Positions 23,226-33,641 of a stretch of DNA of 64,000 bases are shown in pieces (the first letter of the stretch is position 1; the number at the start of each line of letters is the position of its first letter). Made by a program: the position numbers and the translations under genes. Source of the DNA: Longimicrobium sp. (lineage in GTDB: Bacteria > Gemmatimonadota > Gemmatimonadetes > Longimicrobiales > Longimicrobiaceae); assembly GCF_036388275.1 (NCBI RefSeq), contig NZ_DASVSF010000011.1, positions 62,001 through 126,000 of the forward strand. The letters are read 5' to 3'. The notes under the pieces were generated by a model that did no database searches, was not told where the DNA came from, and saw only the letters and a program-made list of their open reading frames with translations.

Positions 23226-23681
23226 ATGACGCTCCGTCCTTCCTTCAGCACTATCACGATCACCCTCATGCTCGCCGCCGCCGCGGGATGCGCCGCGGAC
23301 CCAGGCGTCGGCCCGACGCTCTCCGGCGACGAGAACCCGTTGGCGGTCACCTTCGTCGCGCAGGTGGATCAGACCACGTCGATGGAGGCGCTGTACCACG
23401 GCGTCGTCAGCCGCGACGCCAGCGGATGCCTGCGGGCCGAGGGCTTCGGACAGCGCACGGTGATCTGGCCCGAGGGGTGGAAGCTGGAGGCGCGCGGCGA
23501 AGCGCTGTTCGTGAGGGACGCCACCGGCAGCGAGGTGGGGCGCATCGGCGGGCAGTTCCGGCTGGGCGGCGGCGAGATCCCAGGCGTGGAGTACGCGTCT
23601 CTCTCCGCGTCCGATGCTCAACTCCTGCAGACCCGCTGCCCCGGCAGCTACTGGCTGGCGGGGAGCCGCGCAGACCGCTGA
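23226..23681 (+). CDS. Small putative lipoprotein
   Basis: 151 residues with signal peptide and lipobox-like end (ITLMLAAAAGCAAD). The mature part has a compact pattern (GVVSRDASGCLRAEGFGQRT, VIWPEGWKLEARGEALFVRD) seen in small secreted beta-barrel proteins with a conserved Cys and an I/VWP motif. No function known. A terminator shared with the convergent AraC gene follows. Confidence 0.6.
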   Translation: MTLRPSFSTITITLMLAAAAGCAADPGVGPTLSGDENPLAVTFVAQVDQTTSMEALYHGVVSRDASGCLRAEGFGQRTVIWPEGWKLEARGEALFVRDATGSEVGRIGGQFRLGGGEIPGVEYASLSASDAQLLQTRCPGSYWLAGSRADR

Positions 23682-23732
23682 CGTAAAGGCCCGTTACGCC
23701 CCGGGCACACGCCACGCCCCATCGAGAGCCGA

Positions 23733-23764
23733 AAGCCCCGTCCAGCAAACGCTGGACGGGGCTT
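23733..23764. terminator. Bidirectional terminator
   Basis: Perfect 14-bp stem AAGCCCCGTCCAGC / GCTGGACGGGGCTT with loop AAAC, followed by CTTCGC. Lies between the ends of convergent genes (23681 and 23789). Confidence 0.85.
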
Positions 23765-23788
23765 CTTCGCGTCGGCCAGCGGCAGGAT

Positions 23789-24610
23789 TCACTCTTTCAG
23801 GATATGACCCACCACCGGCCCACCGGCCTGCGCGCGGTACTCCTGCGGCGTAATTCCGGCGAACGAACGGAAGTCGCGGCAGAAGTGAGCCTGGTCGTAG
23901 TACCCGGCCGACAGCGCAACCTCGGCCAGAGTCCGTTGGGGCGATGCCATCCGGTGCAGCGAATCGATGAAGCGCGACAGCCGCACGTACTCCGCCGGGC
24001 CCACACCCACGTGCTGGTCCATCAGCCGCCGAAGGTGCCGCGGCGACACGGCCATCGCCTTGGCGGTCGCTCGCACGGCATCGTCCGCGCGCGAGCGACG
24101 GAGCAGCGAGCAGGCGTGCCGCACCAGGTCGGCGCCGCGGACGGGACGCAGCCGCCCCATCAGCCACCGCATGAGGAACGCGCACTGGTCGCCGAACGAA
24201 TCGATGTCGTACAGCTGCTCGCTGATGGTGGCTAGCCCTGCGCCCGGCGAAAGGCCGTGCACCTCCAGGTTGAGGATCTCCCCTGGCGACAGCGGCAGCA
24301 GCCCCGCGCACGCATCGGCTCGCAGGCTGATGCCCACCAGGTCCATGGCGGCTTGTGGATGAACGCTGTACGGCCGCGTCTTCAATCCGCCGATCCAGGC
24401 GGAGCCTTGTGTGGCGATGTAGGGCTCGGCCTGCAGCCCCACGCCGTGGACGGGCTCACCCAGGTTGAAGAGGAGGTCTACGTTGCCCTTCGGCAGGATG
24501 GTCTCGTGCCGATACGGGGTTTGGGCACGACAGCGGAAGATGGAGAGCACCGACCCTGCAAGGGGATGCCCCGCGGGCGGCTGGTAGACGTCGATCTGGA
24601 CAGGCTGCAT
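23789..24610 (-). CDS. AraC family transcriptional regulator
   Basis: 273 residues. The N-terminal 150 residues resemble the ligand-binding domain of short AraC-type regulators (YRHETILPKGNVDLLFNLGE, IGGLKTRPYSVHPQAAMDLV). The C-terminal 110 residues carry the double helix-turn-helix: MAVSPRHLRRLMDQHVGVGP, then LAEVALSAGYYDQAHFCRDF and the closing FAGITPQEYRAQ. The inducer and targets are unknown. The DUF3817 gene 95 bases upstream in the same direction may be a co-transcribed neighbour. Confidence 0.9.
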   Translation of the reverse strand: MQPVQIDVYQPPAGHPLAGSVLSIFRCRAQTPYRHETILPKGNVDLLFNLGEPVHGVGLQAEPYIATQGSAWIGGLKTRPYSVHPQAAMDLVGISLRADACAGLLPLSPGEILNLEVHGLSPGAGLATISEQLYDIDSFGDQCAFLMRWLMGRLRPVRGADLVRHACSLLRRSRADDAVRATAKAMAVSPRHLRRLMDQHVGVGPAEYVRLSRFIDSLHRMASPQRTLAEVALSAGYYDQAHFCRDFRSFAGITPQEYRAQAGGPVVGHILKE

Positions 24611-24705
24611 CGGTACACCGGGGGGGCGACGCAGAACGCGGGGGACGCTCGCCGCGCGATTGGCGCGGCGAGGTGGGGATCAACCTACACGATGGCGCGC
24701 GGAGC

Positions 24706-25017
24706 TCAACCCTCCGCGGCGCGCTCCCGGCGGAGGTGCGCGTCGAACACGAAAGGCCCGAACGGGAGCACTGAAGCCGCCAGCGCCGCGACGATCCGCC
24801 GCAGCGGCCAGCGCAGTTCCACGCTCGCCTGGAACACGGCCGCGACGTACAGCATGAACAGGATGCCGTGCAGCATCCCCACTACGCGTACCATCTGGGG
24901 CATTCCGGCCAGGTACTTCAGCGGCATCGCAACGCCGAGCAGCAGCAGAAACGAAGCGCCTTCCATCATCCCGACGATGCGAAGGCGCTCCAGCGAAGTC
25001 TTCAGCACAGCGTACAT
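24706..25017 (-). CDS. DUF3817 family small membrane protein
   Basis: 103 residues with three membrane helices. The pattern LRIVGMMEGASFLLLLGVAM, PLKYLAGMPQMVRVVGMLHG and ILFMLYVAAV is characteristic of the DUF3817 (YdzA-like) family. Function unknown. A charged C-terminus (DAHLRRERAAEG) ends the protein. Confidence 0.85.
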   Translation of the reverse strand: MYAVLKTSLERLRIVGMMEGASFLLLLGVAMPLKYLAGMPQMVRVVGMLHGILFMLYVAAVFQASVELRWPLRRIVAALAASVLPFGPFVFDAHLRRERAAEG

Positions 25018-25212
25018 CCTGAAACGGGAACGGGTCGATTCACAGCCGCAAAACTATGCAGTTCCGTGGATTACGCCAACCCGCCGAGGGCCCATGGATT
25101 TACGATGCGGAATCGCGTAGATCCGCACGGGCGATCCGACCACCGATCGGGCGGCGCATGGATCGAGGTGGCCTTACGTACCACGGGCGCACCTCGCTGG
25201 CGCCCGGCTCGA

Positions 25213-25983
25213 TCACCGCGCGGTCCTCCACTGGATGGGCAGGCACAACCATACCGCCACCGGCTCTCCCTTTAGACGCGCCGGCGCGAAGCGGAGTCCA
25301 CGGAGCACGTTCATCGATACCGCGTTGAATTGGGGATCCGAAGAACGCCTGATCGAAAAATCGCTGGCCTCGCCGCTCGGGCTCACCCTGAACCGCACCT
25401 CCACCTCGCCCCCTAGCCCCGCGTCGCGCAAGACGGCCGGATACTCCTGCTCCAGCCGCATCGTGAGCAGGCGCCGATTCAGCAGGCGGGGCGGTTCATC
25501 GACGTCCTCGACCTCGTACGTATGCCCCGGCGCCAGCGTCGGCGCCGACTCGGCAGTCGCGGCCGGCTCGGCAGTCGGCGGCGGAGGGGCGGGCGCCTCC
25601 CAGCTGACGGGAATCGCCGCCCACGTGGCCACGGGGCGCCCCTCCACTTCCGCCGGGGAGAAGCGCAGGGCCATCACGGCGGCGAGCGCGGGTGCCTGGA
25701 GCAGGCTATCGGTGCTGGCAAGGACGGCGGCATCGCGCGGAATGCCGTTGGCCCCGACAACGAACCTGACGTCGACCCTTCCGGATGCGCCAGCGTCCCG
25801 AAGCTGGGCCGGATACAGGCGGCCCAGCAGTTCGCCGAACTCGGCGACGTTCAGTGCCCGCGGCGGCACCGTCAGGGCCTCCGGCGCGTAGACGGTGTCA
25901 CTCGGGGAGGCCATTTGGGCCCGCGCCGGCACGGCCGCGAGCGCAACGAGGAGGGCTGGTATGCAGTAGCGATGAATGGACAT
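25213..25983 (-). CDS. TonB-like protein with two TonB C-terminal domains
   Basis: 256 residues from ATG 25983, with a signal peptide (IPALLVALAAVPARAQ) instead of the usual membrane anchor. Two TonB-C-like units: residues about 45-120 (LYPAQLRDAGASGRVDVRFV, LAAVMALRFSPAEVEGRPVA) and 165-250 (EYPAVLRDAGLGGEVEVRFR, MNVLRGLRFAPARLKGEPVA), joined by a Pro/Ala linker. The units are clear internal duplicates. Without a transmembrane energy-coupling helix it is probably a periplasmic relative of TonB and not a true energy transducer. Confidence 0.8.
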   Translation of the reverse strand: MSIHRYCIPALLVALAAVPARAQMASPSDTVYAPEALTVPPRALNVAEFGELLGRLYPAQLRDAGASGRVDVRFVVGANGIPRDAAVLASTDSLLQAPALAAVMALRFSPAEVEGRPVATWAAIPVSWEAPAPPPPTAEPAATAESAPTLAPGHTYEVEDVDEPPRLLNRRLLTMRLEQEYPAVLRDAGLGGEVEVRFRVSPSGEASDFSIRRSSDPQFNAVSMNVLRGLRFAPARLKGEPVAVWLCLPIQWRTAR

Positions 25984-26075
25984 GGCGGGGCTACAAAGCG
26001 TCGAAGGGGACCGGCGCCGGGAAACAGGTGAAACCGCACGATTATACCGACTGGCGGATTGCGGTGGAAGGGGTT

Positions 26076-26531
26076 TCAGGACTGCGTGGGATGAACGGGG
26101 CGGAGGTACGCGTTGCCAGCCCGCCGACGGGTGATCCGCCAGTCGAGCACGACGGCCAGCGCGATCCCGACGGTATAGCACGCCAAGTCGCTCCACAGGA
26201 ACCCGAACCCGAGCACCAGCCCACCGAGGCGGGTGCCGCGCACCGCATCGATCCACGGTGCGTGGTACAGCTGCCCTAACTCGATGGCGAGCGCGAACGC
26301 CGCCGTGCTGACCCCAAGCCGCCGAATGGATGCACGCGGCCAGATCACGGCGGCTAGCAGGTACACCATCGTCGCCCACAGCACGTCGCCCGCGTACAAC
26401 CCGACCGCCGCTGGGAGCGCCCGTCGAAAACCCCGCGTCGCGAGCCCCAACACAATGGTGGCCATCGCCAGCAACAGGAACGCAAGCCGACTCCGAGTCG
26501 GCCGGCCCGACACTACTTCCCAATTGCCCAT
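26076..26531 (-). CDS. DUF2809 family membrane protein
   Basis: 151 residues, four to five membrane helices. Signature segments GLYAGDVLWATMVYLLAAVI, ELGQLYHAPWIDAVRGTRLG and LVLGFGFLWSDLACYTVGIA fit DUF2809. Role unknown. It lies 92 bases upstream of the TonB-like gene in the same direction. Confidence 0.85.
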   Translation of the reverse strand: MGNWEVVSGRPTRSRLAFLLLAMATIVLGLATRGFRRALPAAVGLYAGDVLWATMVYLLAAVIWPRASIRRLGVSTAAFALAIELGQLYHAPWIDAVRGTRLGGLVLGFGFLWSDLACYTVGIALAVVLDWRITRRRAGNAYLRPVHPTQS

Positions 26532-26565
26532 CAGATCGCCGGTCTATTCGGGGCGTTCACCTGAG

Positions 26566-26781
26566 TCATCTCCGTCCGGAAATTGGCCTATCTTCATGGC
26601 ACCCTGATAGTTGGTAGACAGGGCCACGCAGAAGTGATAGCGTTAATTCTGGCCGCTTTGCTAACCATTCGGGGAGGACTCCACGATCAAACTCGCCCGC
26701 TTCGCACCAGCGGACGAACTCTCGATGAACCCAGTCGTGGCTGAAGCGATCTTGGAGTTCGGAACGGATCTGCGAAGTGCC
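26566..26781 (-). pseudogene. Possible remnant of a gene, no start codon
   Basis: A minus-strand frame of 71 codons between two stops reads as convincing protein (IRSELQDRFSHDWVHREFVR, then WCEAGEFDRGVLPEWLAKRP) but has no ATG, GTG or TTG near its beginning. Base composition is less GC-rich than the surroundings and like that of the adjoining 26.9-27.7 kb module. It may be the eroded end of a third gene of that module. Weak evidence: one frame, no family recognised. Confidence 0.3.
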
Positions 26782-26862
26782 TCAGTGACAGCGGCTAATC
26801 ATGACGCTCCACTCTGATACGAAAAGGCGCTAGCCGCTAAGCGTCGACGACCGCCGTCGATT

Positions 26863-27480
26863 TCACCAGTCGTTCACTTTCAACCACTCAGCGACCACTG
26901 TTGTGTAGTCGTTGAAGATCAGGTCGTCGCGATCGAGCCGGAGCGTTTCGCACAGAAGAGGGAGGTCACGCTGGAACAGCTCATAGCGCGCGACCATCCG
27001 GGAACCACTGGGGATGACCACGTCAGAGTCCCGGGATGCATTCCGCAGCCAGTTGCGAACAACCTTTACGGTCGCCCCCGGATCCCGGTCATGCGTGCGG
27101 ATGTCCTGTCCGGCGATGTCTGAGCAGAATTGCTGGTACCTGTACGGCAGCCGGTCGAGGATGAGGCAGAGCTTCTGGCCTTGGCGGCCACCGCCGAAGC
27201 GTTTCGCACCCAGGAACATTCCGAGTTCAAGGGGCATGTTGAAGCGGGGAAGGTCTGAACCTACATCGAGTTCAGTCCGAGAGATGTCGTGGATGCCAAG
27301 CCGGCACTCAGCGATGATGTCACCGATTTTGTCGATGCGGACCTGGCTGGCGTCGTCGGCCTCGAGCGCGCACCGTGCGACGAAACCACAATCATGAACA
27401 GCGAATACCAGTGCCTCGAACAGAGGCCGGTACTCGCTGTCGAATGGGCAGTTCACGAACACGTTGTCGTTGTACGCCAC
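26863..27480 (-). CDS. Conserved NVFVNCPFD-type protein, suspected TIR/deoxyribosyltransferase-like fold
   Basis: 205 residues, soluble. The start (MAYNDNVFVNCPFDSEYRP) followed by FEALVFAVHDCGFVARCALE, DKIGDIIAECRLGIHDISRT, LPRFNMPLELGMFLGAKRFG and LILDRLPYRYQQFCSDIAGQ is a pattern I have seen in uncharacterised proteins of many phyla. The order beta-strand, helix with Phe/Glu, Asp-I-S-R-T, and the MPLELG helix recalls nucleoside 2-deoxyribosyltransferase or TIR-type NAD-cleaving folds, where a Glu on such a helix is catalytic. That is a fold-level suspicion only. GC content is visibly lower than that of the neighbours, suggesting transfer. A small basic protein is encoded 39 bases upstream. 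Confidence 0.75.
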   Translation of the reverse strand: MAYNDNVFVNCPFDSEYRPLFEALVFAVHDCGFVARCALEADDASQVRIDKIGDIIAECRLGIHDISRTELDVGSDLPRFNMPLELGMFLGAKRFGGGRQGQKLCLILDRLPYRYQQFCSDIAGQDIRTHDRDPGATVKVVRNWLRNASRDSDVVIPSGSRMVARYELFQRDLPLLCETLRLDRDDLIFNDYTTVVAEWLKVNDW

Positions 27481-27519
27481 ACCGCACCTCCCCCGGACCG
27501 ACCCCCGACGCCAAAACGA

Positions 27520-27702
27520 TCACGCGCGCTTGCTGCTGACCGCCTTCACCGCAGAGCGTGCGGCAGAACGTGATACGGTACCCGTCTTCACGGAATTCTT
27601 GATCGTACGGCTGTTCGAAGGTGCTTTCCGCGAGGAAGCACCTGCTGCTGCCGACTTCGATCCGTTCAATGCCTTCTCGCCTGCCGGTTTCAAATTCGCC
27701 AT
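27520..27702 (-). CDS. Small basic protein, partner of the NVFVNCPFD-type gene
   Basis: 60 residues from ATG 27702, chosen for the GGGAGG site 6 bases upstream. The protein is Ser/Ala/Lys/Arg-rich and highly basic (SRKAPSNSRTIKNSVKTGTV, SRSAARSAVKAVSSKR), with no hydrophobic core for a globular fold. Such a composition suggests nucleic-acid binding or a disordered antitoxin-like partner. It is followed at 39 bases by the larger gene, so the two form an operon of about 840 bases flanked by unrelated housekeeping genes. Confidence 0.65.
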   Translation of the reverse strand: MANLKPAGEKALNGSKSAAAGASSRKAPSNSRTIKNSVKTGTVSRSAARSAVKAVSSKRA

Positions 27703-27823
27703 GGCTAGCCTCCCGGAAGAATCGTGTTGCTGCAATCTACCGACGTCCCCGCTCGACAGACAAGGCATAGCTGCGGACAGAAACCAACGCTGTAGACGAC
27801 CGCCCGCGTATCCCAGAACCGCC

Positions 27824-30112
<2,289 letters not shown>

Positions 30113-30114
30113 GG

Positions 30115-30147
30115 GAGTGCGAAAGTGCAAAGTGCGAGAGTGCGAAC
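30115..30147 (-). repeat. Octamer microsatellite in the tex leader
   Basis: Imperfect array of AGTGCGAA-like octamers ending right at the proposed GTG start of tex. In the transcript it reads as repeated CGCACT units. Member of the dispersed family also seen at 33463, 40156, 49154, 49521 and 60226. Confidence 0.7.
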
Positions 30148-30304
30148 GTGGAGAGAAAGGTAAGGTCCGGGCGGTGAGCGGTCCACGATTGACAAACGCG
30201 GCGATGCCGTTGCCGGCGGGCGGCGCGAACCTCGCATGCGCATGCGGGTGGGCAGTGTGCACAAGCGCGCCGCCCGGCGAGATTTACGTGATTGGGAGCA
30301 ACGG

Positions 30305-31288
30305 ATGGCGGACGATACGGGGATCTACAAATTCGGCGCGCTGGTCTGCGGCACGTTCGTGCTCGTGGCGGCGGCGACCTTTTCGTTCGAGGCAGACAAG
30401 GGCGGGCCAAGCCGGCCCAAGCGGGCTGCGCCGGTGCAGGTGGAATCGGCGCTCACCTCGGTAAAGGCGGCGCGCACACCCCGCGGAACGCTGGTGTGCA
30501 CCGTCCAGGGCAGCACGCGGCCGCTGGGCGACGAAGTGCACGAGAGCAGCGGCGTCGCAGTCAGCGGGGCGCACGCGGGAATCTTCTGGACGCACAACGA
30601 CTCCGGCGACCCGCTGCTGTACGCCATCGACGCGCAGGGCCGTACGGCGGGCACCGTTCGCGTCACCGGCGCGCAGGTGCAGGACTGGGAAGACGTCTCG
30701 CGCGCCCCCTGCCCCGGCGGCAACTGCCTGTTCGTGGCCGACATCGGCGACAACCAGGCCGCGCGCCCGTTCGTCACCGTGTACCGCGTCCGCGAGCCCG
30801 CGCCGGGCGACACCGCGTCGGCCCCGGCGGAGGCCATCCGCCTGCGCTACCCCGACGGCGCGCAGGATGCCGAGGCAATGTTCGTCCTGAACGGCGCCGT
30901 CCACATCGTCACCAAGGGCGAAACGGGCCCCATCGCCCTCTACCGCGCCCCCGTCGGCGCGGGCCCGGGCGCGCCATCCACGCTGGAGCGCATCCGCAAC
31001 GTGACGCCCGACAAGGTGAAGCGCTCCGAGCGCATCACCGGCGCCGACGCCAGCGCCGATGGCCGCTGGGTGGCCATGCGCACCCTGGACGACGTGGTGA
31101 TCTACTCGGCCGCGGAGCTCACCGGATCGGCCCCGCTTTCACCCCGCCGCGTGAGCGTGAAGGGCCTCGGTGAGAAACAAGGCGAGGGGATCGGCTTCAC
31201 GCCGGATGGATCGATGGTGCTCACCAGTGAGGGCGGCAAGAAGGAGGATCCCGCCACCTTCGCCCGCCTGGGCTGCACCCAGTCCTGA
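30305..31288 (+). CDS. Exported or anchored beta-propeller-like protein
   Basis: 327 residues from ATG 30305 (GGGAG 8 bases upstream). One N-terminal membrane helix (FGALVCGTFVLVAAATFSF) then a periplasmic domain. Segments SSGVAVSGAHAGIFWTHNDS, YAIDAQGRTAGTVRVTGA, DWEDVSRAPCPGGNCLFVAD and IGDNQAARPFVTVYRV form the repeated strands of an esterase-like/phytase-like propeller, and GEGIGFTPDGSMVLTSEGG closes it. A disulphide between the two Cys of PCPGGNC is possible. Substrate not predicted. Confidence 0.65.
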   Translation: MADDTGIYKFGALVCGTFVLVAAATFSFEADKGGPSRPKRAAPVQVESALTSVKAARTPRGTLVCTVQGSTRPLGDEVHESSGVAVSGAHAGIFWTHNDSGDPLLYAIDAQGRTAGTVRVTGAQVQDWEDVSRAPCPGGNCLFVADIGDNQAARPFVTVYRVREPAPGDTASAPAEAIRLRYPDGAQDAEAMFVLNGAVHIVTKGETGPIALYRAPVGAGPGAPSTLERIRNVTPDKVKRSERITGADASADGRWVAMRTLDDVVIYSAAELTGSAPLSPRRVSVKGLGEKQGEGIGFTPDGSMVLTSEGGKKEDPATFARLGCTQS

Positions 31289-31695
31289 CCCAACGCGCGA
31301 GCCCCGGAAAGCAGATCGGTGCGCATCCGCAGCCATGGATGCACACCGAGATCTTGAAGTGTATCCCCTCTCCCACGCTGTTTGTGGGAGAGGGTGGACG
31401 AGCATAAGCGAGAACGGGTGAGGGCCCCACGGCAGCCGAGGCCTTGGTTACGGAACCGCTGCCGCGCCCCAGCTACGATGCTTCCGCGGCTAGATCCCAC
31501 GGCGCGCTAAGCTGTGGCGTACGGGCTGGCGCGGCGCGCTCGCGCCTCTGGATGACAGCTTGCCAGTTGGCTGGCCCCAAGCACCACACTGGCTCCCTTC
31601 CCCCGCGCAGTTTGCGGGGGAAGGGTTGGGGATGGGGGGCGCCGGCCCGAGCACCGGACCGGGTGTCGATGCGCCAAAGCTTTGAAGCCGTATAC
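31289..31695. other. Gene-free repeat region
   Basis: 407 bases between two gene ends. Contains copy 2 of the 200-bp dispersed repeat and, at 31599-31635, a hairpin (CCTTCCCCCGC / GCGGGGGAAGG) that can terminate transcripts from either side. Confidence 0.65.
31353..31560 (+). repeat. About 200-bp dispersed repeat, copy 2
   Basis: Matches 19241-19440 block for block: TTGAAGTGTATCCCCTCTCC, GGGAGAGGGTGGACGAGC, GGGTGAGGGCCCCACGGCAG, CCGCTGCCGCGCC, TCCGCGGC, GGATGACAG. Same orientation in both places. Confidence 0.7.
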
Positions 31696-32334
31696 TTACC
31701 GCGGAATCCCCAGCGCCTGGAGCATTTCGTCGCGAGTCTGGTAGATGCGGTACTCGTGGCGCGGCGGGAAGGTGCAGCTGGCGGGATCGACAGGCTCGTA
31801 GTCCATATCCTCCAGCGAGTACTCCCGCGCCAGAAGCCCGCCGCCCGCGTCGAAGTACGAGATCGTACGTTCCCTTACGCGGCTGGGACATCCGTTGGAA
31901 AAGGTGGACAGTCGATCGAACGCCACGAGCCGCCCATCCCCGTCGAAGTAGTGGATGTACCGGTCGTCCGGCTCGTTCTTTTCGCGATGTGGGAACTCCG
32001 TAATCCCCACGATCCGGCCCGCGGAATCGGAAATCACGCTGTAGCTGACGGCTGTCTCTCCGGGCCACCCGCCGGACTCGGGCCAAACGGCGGTATCCGG
32101 AACGCTCACGACCCGCTGCGTTCCCGGCGCGCGGGCGTAGATGCGCAGTCCCCGGCCTGGGTGGGCGTACAGAGCGCGGGCGTAGGTATAGGCGCGGATC
32201 TCGTCTACACGGGCGCGGGCGGCGGAATCCGCTGGCGGCACCGCCGACTCGCGATCCTGTGCGCCCGCCGGATCGCCCGCCCAGACGACGACCGCGCACG
32301 CGAGGAGCAGTATCCGCACGATGGTTCTCATCAA
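31696..32334 (-). CDS. Uncharacterised exported protein
   Basis: 212 residues, signal peptide (IVRILLLACAVVVWAGDPAG). Mature part has paired beta segments: AVSYSVISDSAGRIVGITEF, DDRYIHYFDGDGRLVAFDRL, RERTISYFDAGGGLLAREYS. These spaced Tyr/Phe-Asp-Gly units resemble YD/RHS-like or MORN-like strand repeats that describe how a value is updated, but the family is not recognised. Last gene of the rnhB operon (10 bases after the membrane-protein stop). Confidence 0.6.
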   Translation of the reverse strand: MMRTIVRILLLACAVVVWAGDPAGAQDRESAVPPADSAARARVDEIRAYTYARALYAHPGRGLRIYARAPGTQRVVSVPDTAVWPESGGWPGETAVSYSVISDSAGRIVGITEFPHREKNEPDDRYIHYFDGDGRLVAFDRLSTFSNGCPSRVRERTISYFDAGGGLLAREYSLEDMDYEPVDPASCTFPPRHEYRIYQTRDEMLQALGIPR

Positions 32335-32344
32335 TGGCCTGCGC

Positions 32345-32767
32345 TCAGGATCTGCGCGGAAGCGCGGCCCGCCGCCCCCGCGAGCCGATGCGCGCGCCCA
32401 CGGCCGCCGCGATCATCTGCACGAGTAGCCCGCCGGCGAACACGGCGGGCGGCACCTCGCTCCACGCCGCCGCGTCCAGCGCCTCGCCCACCAGGTTGGC
32501 CACCAGCCACACCACGATGGAAAACAGCCCCATCGCCACGCCGTGAAGGATGGGGGCCGCGCCCACCCGCGCGCCGGTAAAGAACCCGCCCAGCGTAAAG
32601 CCCACCAGCAGCGCGGCCACCGTCCACGGCCCGGTGGAGCGCGAACCCTCCACGATCAGCCCCAGCGCGTTCAGCGCCACCAGGACCAGCGAGGCCACGG
32701 CCACGCTCACGAACCATCCAAAGCCCACCCACGAGGGGCGAACGTTCTCCAGGTGCTCGGTGTGCAT
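32345..32767 (-). CDS. Small four-helix membrane protein
   Basis: 140 residues from ATG 32767, whose A is shared with the rnhB stop (TGATG), so translation is coupled. Four membrane helices with Gly-rich turns (LVGFTLGGFFTGARVGAAPI, LHGVAMGLFSIVVWLVANLV). The pattern of paired helices with GxxxG resembles the TIGR04086/YrzE group of membrane proteins. Function unknown. Confidence 0.65.
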   Translation of the reverse strand: MHTEHLENVRPSWVGFGWFVSVAVASLVLVALNALGLIVEGSRSTGPWTVAALLVGFTLGGFFTGARVGAAPILHGVAMGLFSIVVWLVANLVGEALDAAAWSEVPPAVFAGGLLVQMIAAAVGARIGSRGRRAALPRRS

Positions 32768-33456
32768 CAGGCGGTCACAAGCTCGTCGGCGAAGTCGAAC
32801 TGGCAGGGCTGAAAGCTCCTGCGGTGATGCGGCGTGGGGCCCAGCCGGTCCAGCGCGTCCAGGTGCTCGGGCGTGCCGTACCCCATGTTCCGCTCCCACC
32901 CGTACTGCGGATACCGGGCCGCCAGCCGGGCCATCAGCCGGTCGCGCGTAACCTTGGCCACGATGGACGCCGCGCTGATGCAGTGCACGCACCCGTCGCC
33001 GCCCACGAACGCGGTATGCGTCTCCGTCCCCAGCTCCGGCACCGCCAGCCCGTCCACGAGAAGGTGGTCTGCCCCGCCCAGCCGCGCGATGGCCCGCTGC
33101 ATGGCCAGCGCGGTCGCCCGGCGGATGTTGATGCGGTCGATCTCGCGGCACGACGCCGCGCCCACGCCGTAGACCAGCGCCGTCTGGATGATCTTCTGAT
33201 ACAGGTCCAGCCGCCGGTCGGCGTTCAGCTTCTTGCTGTCGGCCACGCCCTCGATCCAGCAGTCGCGCGGCAGGATGACAGCCGCGGCCACGACCGGGCC
33301 CGCCAGCGGCCCCCGCCCCACCTCGTCGATGCCGGCGACGCGGATCATCCCGCGGTCCCAGAAGCCCCATTCGGTCGCCAGCAGCTTGCGCAGCCGCTGC
33401 GGTGTCGGCTTGCGCTTGCGGGTGGTCTTGGCGGATTTCCGCGTGGCGGCTGGCAT
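32767..33456 (-). CDS. rnhB: Ribonuclease HII
   Basis: 229 residues. It cleaves RNA in RNA:DNA hybrids and removes single ribonucleotides from DNA. Catalytic segment IRVAGIDEVGRGPLAGPVVA (Asp and Glu about residues 50-51), DSKKLNADRR, ILRC-equivalent DGLAVPELG, and HHRRSFQPCQF at the C-terminus. The start at 33456 adds a basic N-terminus of about 40 residues (TRKSAKTTRKRKPTPQRLRK) compared with short relatives. The leader is the octamer repeat with no clear ribosome site. First gene of a three-gene operon with the two membrane/exported proteins. Confidence 0.93.
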   Translation of the reverse strand: MPAATRKSAKTTRKRKPTPQRLRKLLATEWGFWDRGMIRVAGIDEVGRGPLAGPVVAAAVILPRDCWIEGVADSKKLNADRRLDLYQKIIQTALVYGVGAASCREIDRINIRRATALAMQRAIARLGGADHLLVDGLAVPELGTETHTAFVGGDGCVHCISAASIVAKVTRDRLMARLAARYPQYGWERNMGYGTPEHLDALDRLGPTPHHRRSFQPCQFDFADELVTA

Positions 33457-33462
33457 GCGGGA

Positions 33463-33497
33463 AAGTGCGTGAGTGCGGTAGTGCGTGAGTGCGGAAC
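33463..33497 (-). repeat. Octamer microsatellite in the rnhB leader
   Basis: AGTGCGTG/AGTGCGGT units in tandem directly upstream (6 bases) of the rnhB ATG on the minus strand. Confidence 0.7.
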
Positions 33498-33641
33498 GAC
33501 TTGCGCGGACGATAAAACAATTGGCGGATGTGCACAACGGCCGCGGCCGGGGTCTGGCCCGGAAGCTGAACCCGGGGCAGATTGGAAGCGACGGGCGCGC
33601 GCAAGCGAAGCCGCCCCATTCACCCCGGACCCGCACGAGCG

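Noticed and set aside
30113..30262. N-terminal extension of Tex to the ATG at 30262
   Set aside because: It would translate the octamer repeat and a His/Arg/Pro-rich stretch not found in Tex; the GTG at 30112 gives the family start.
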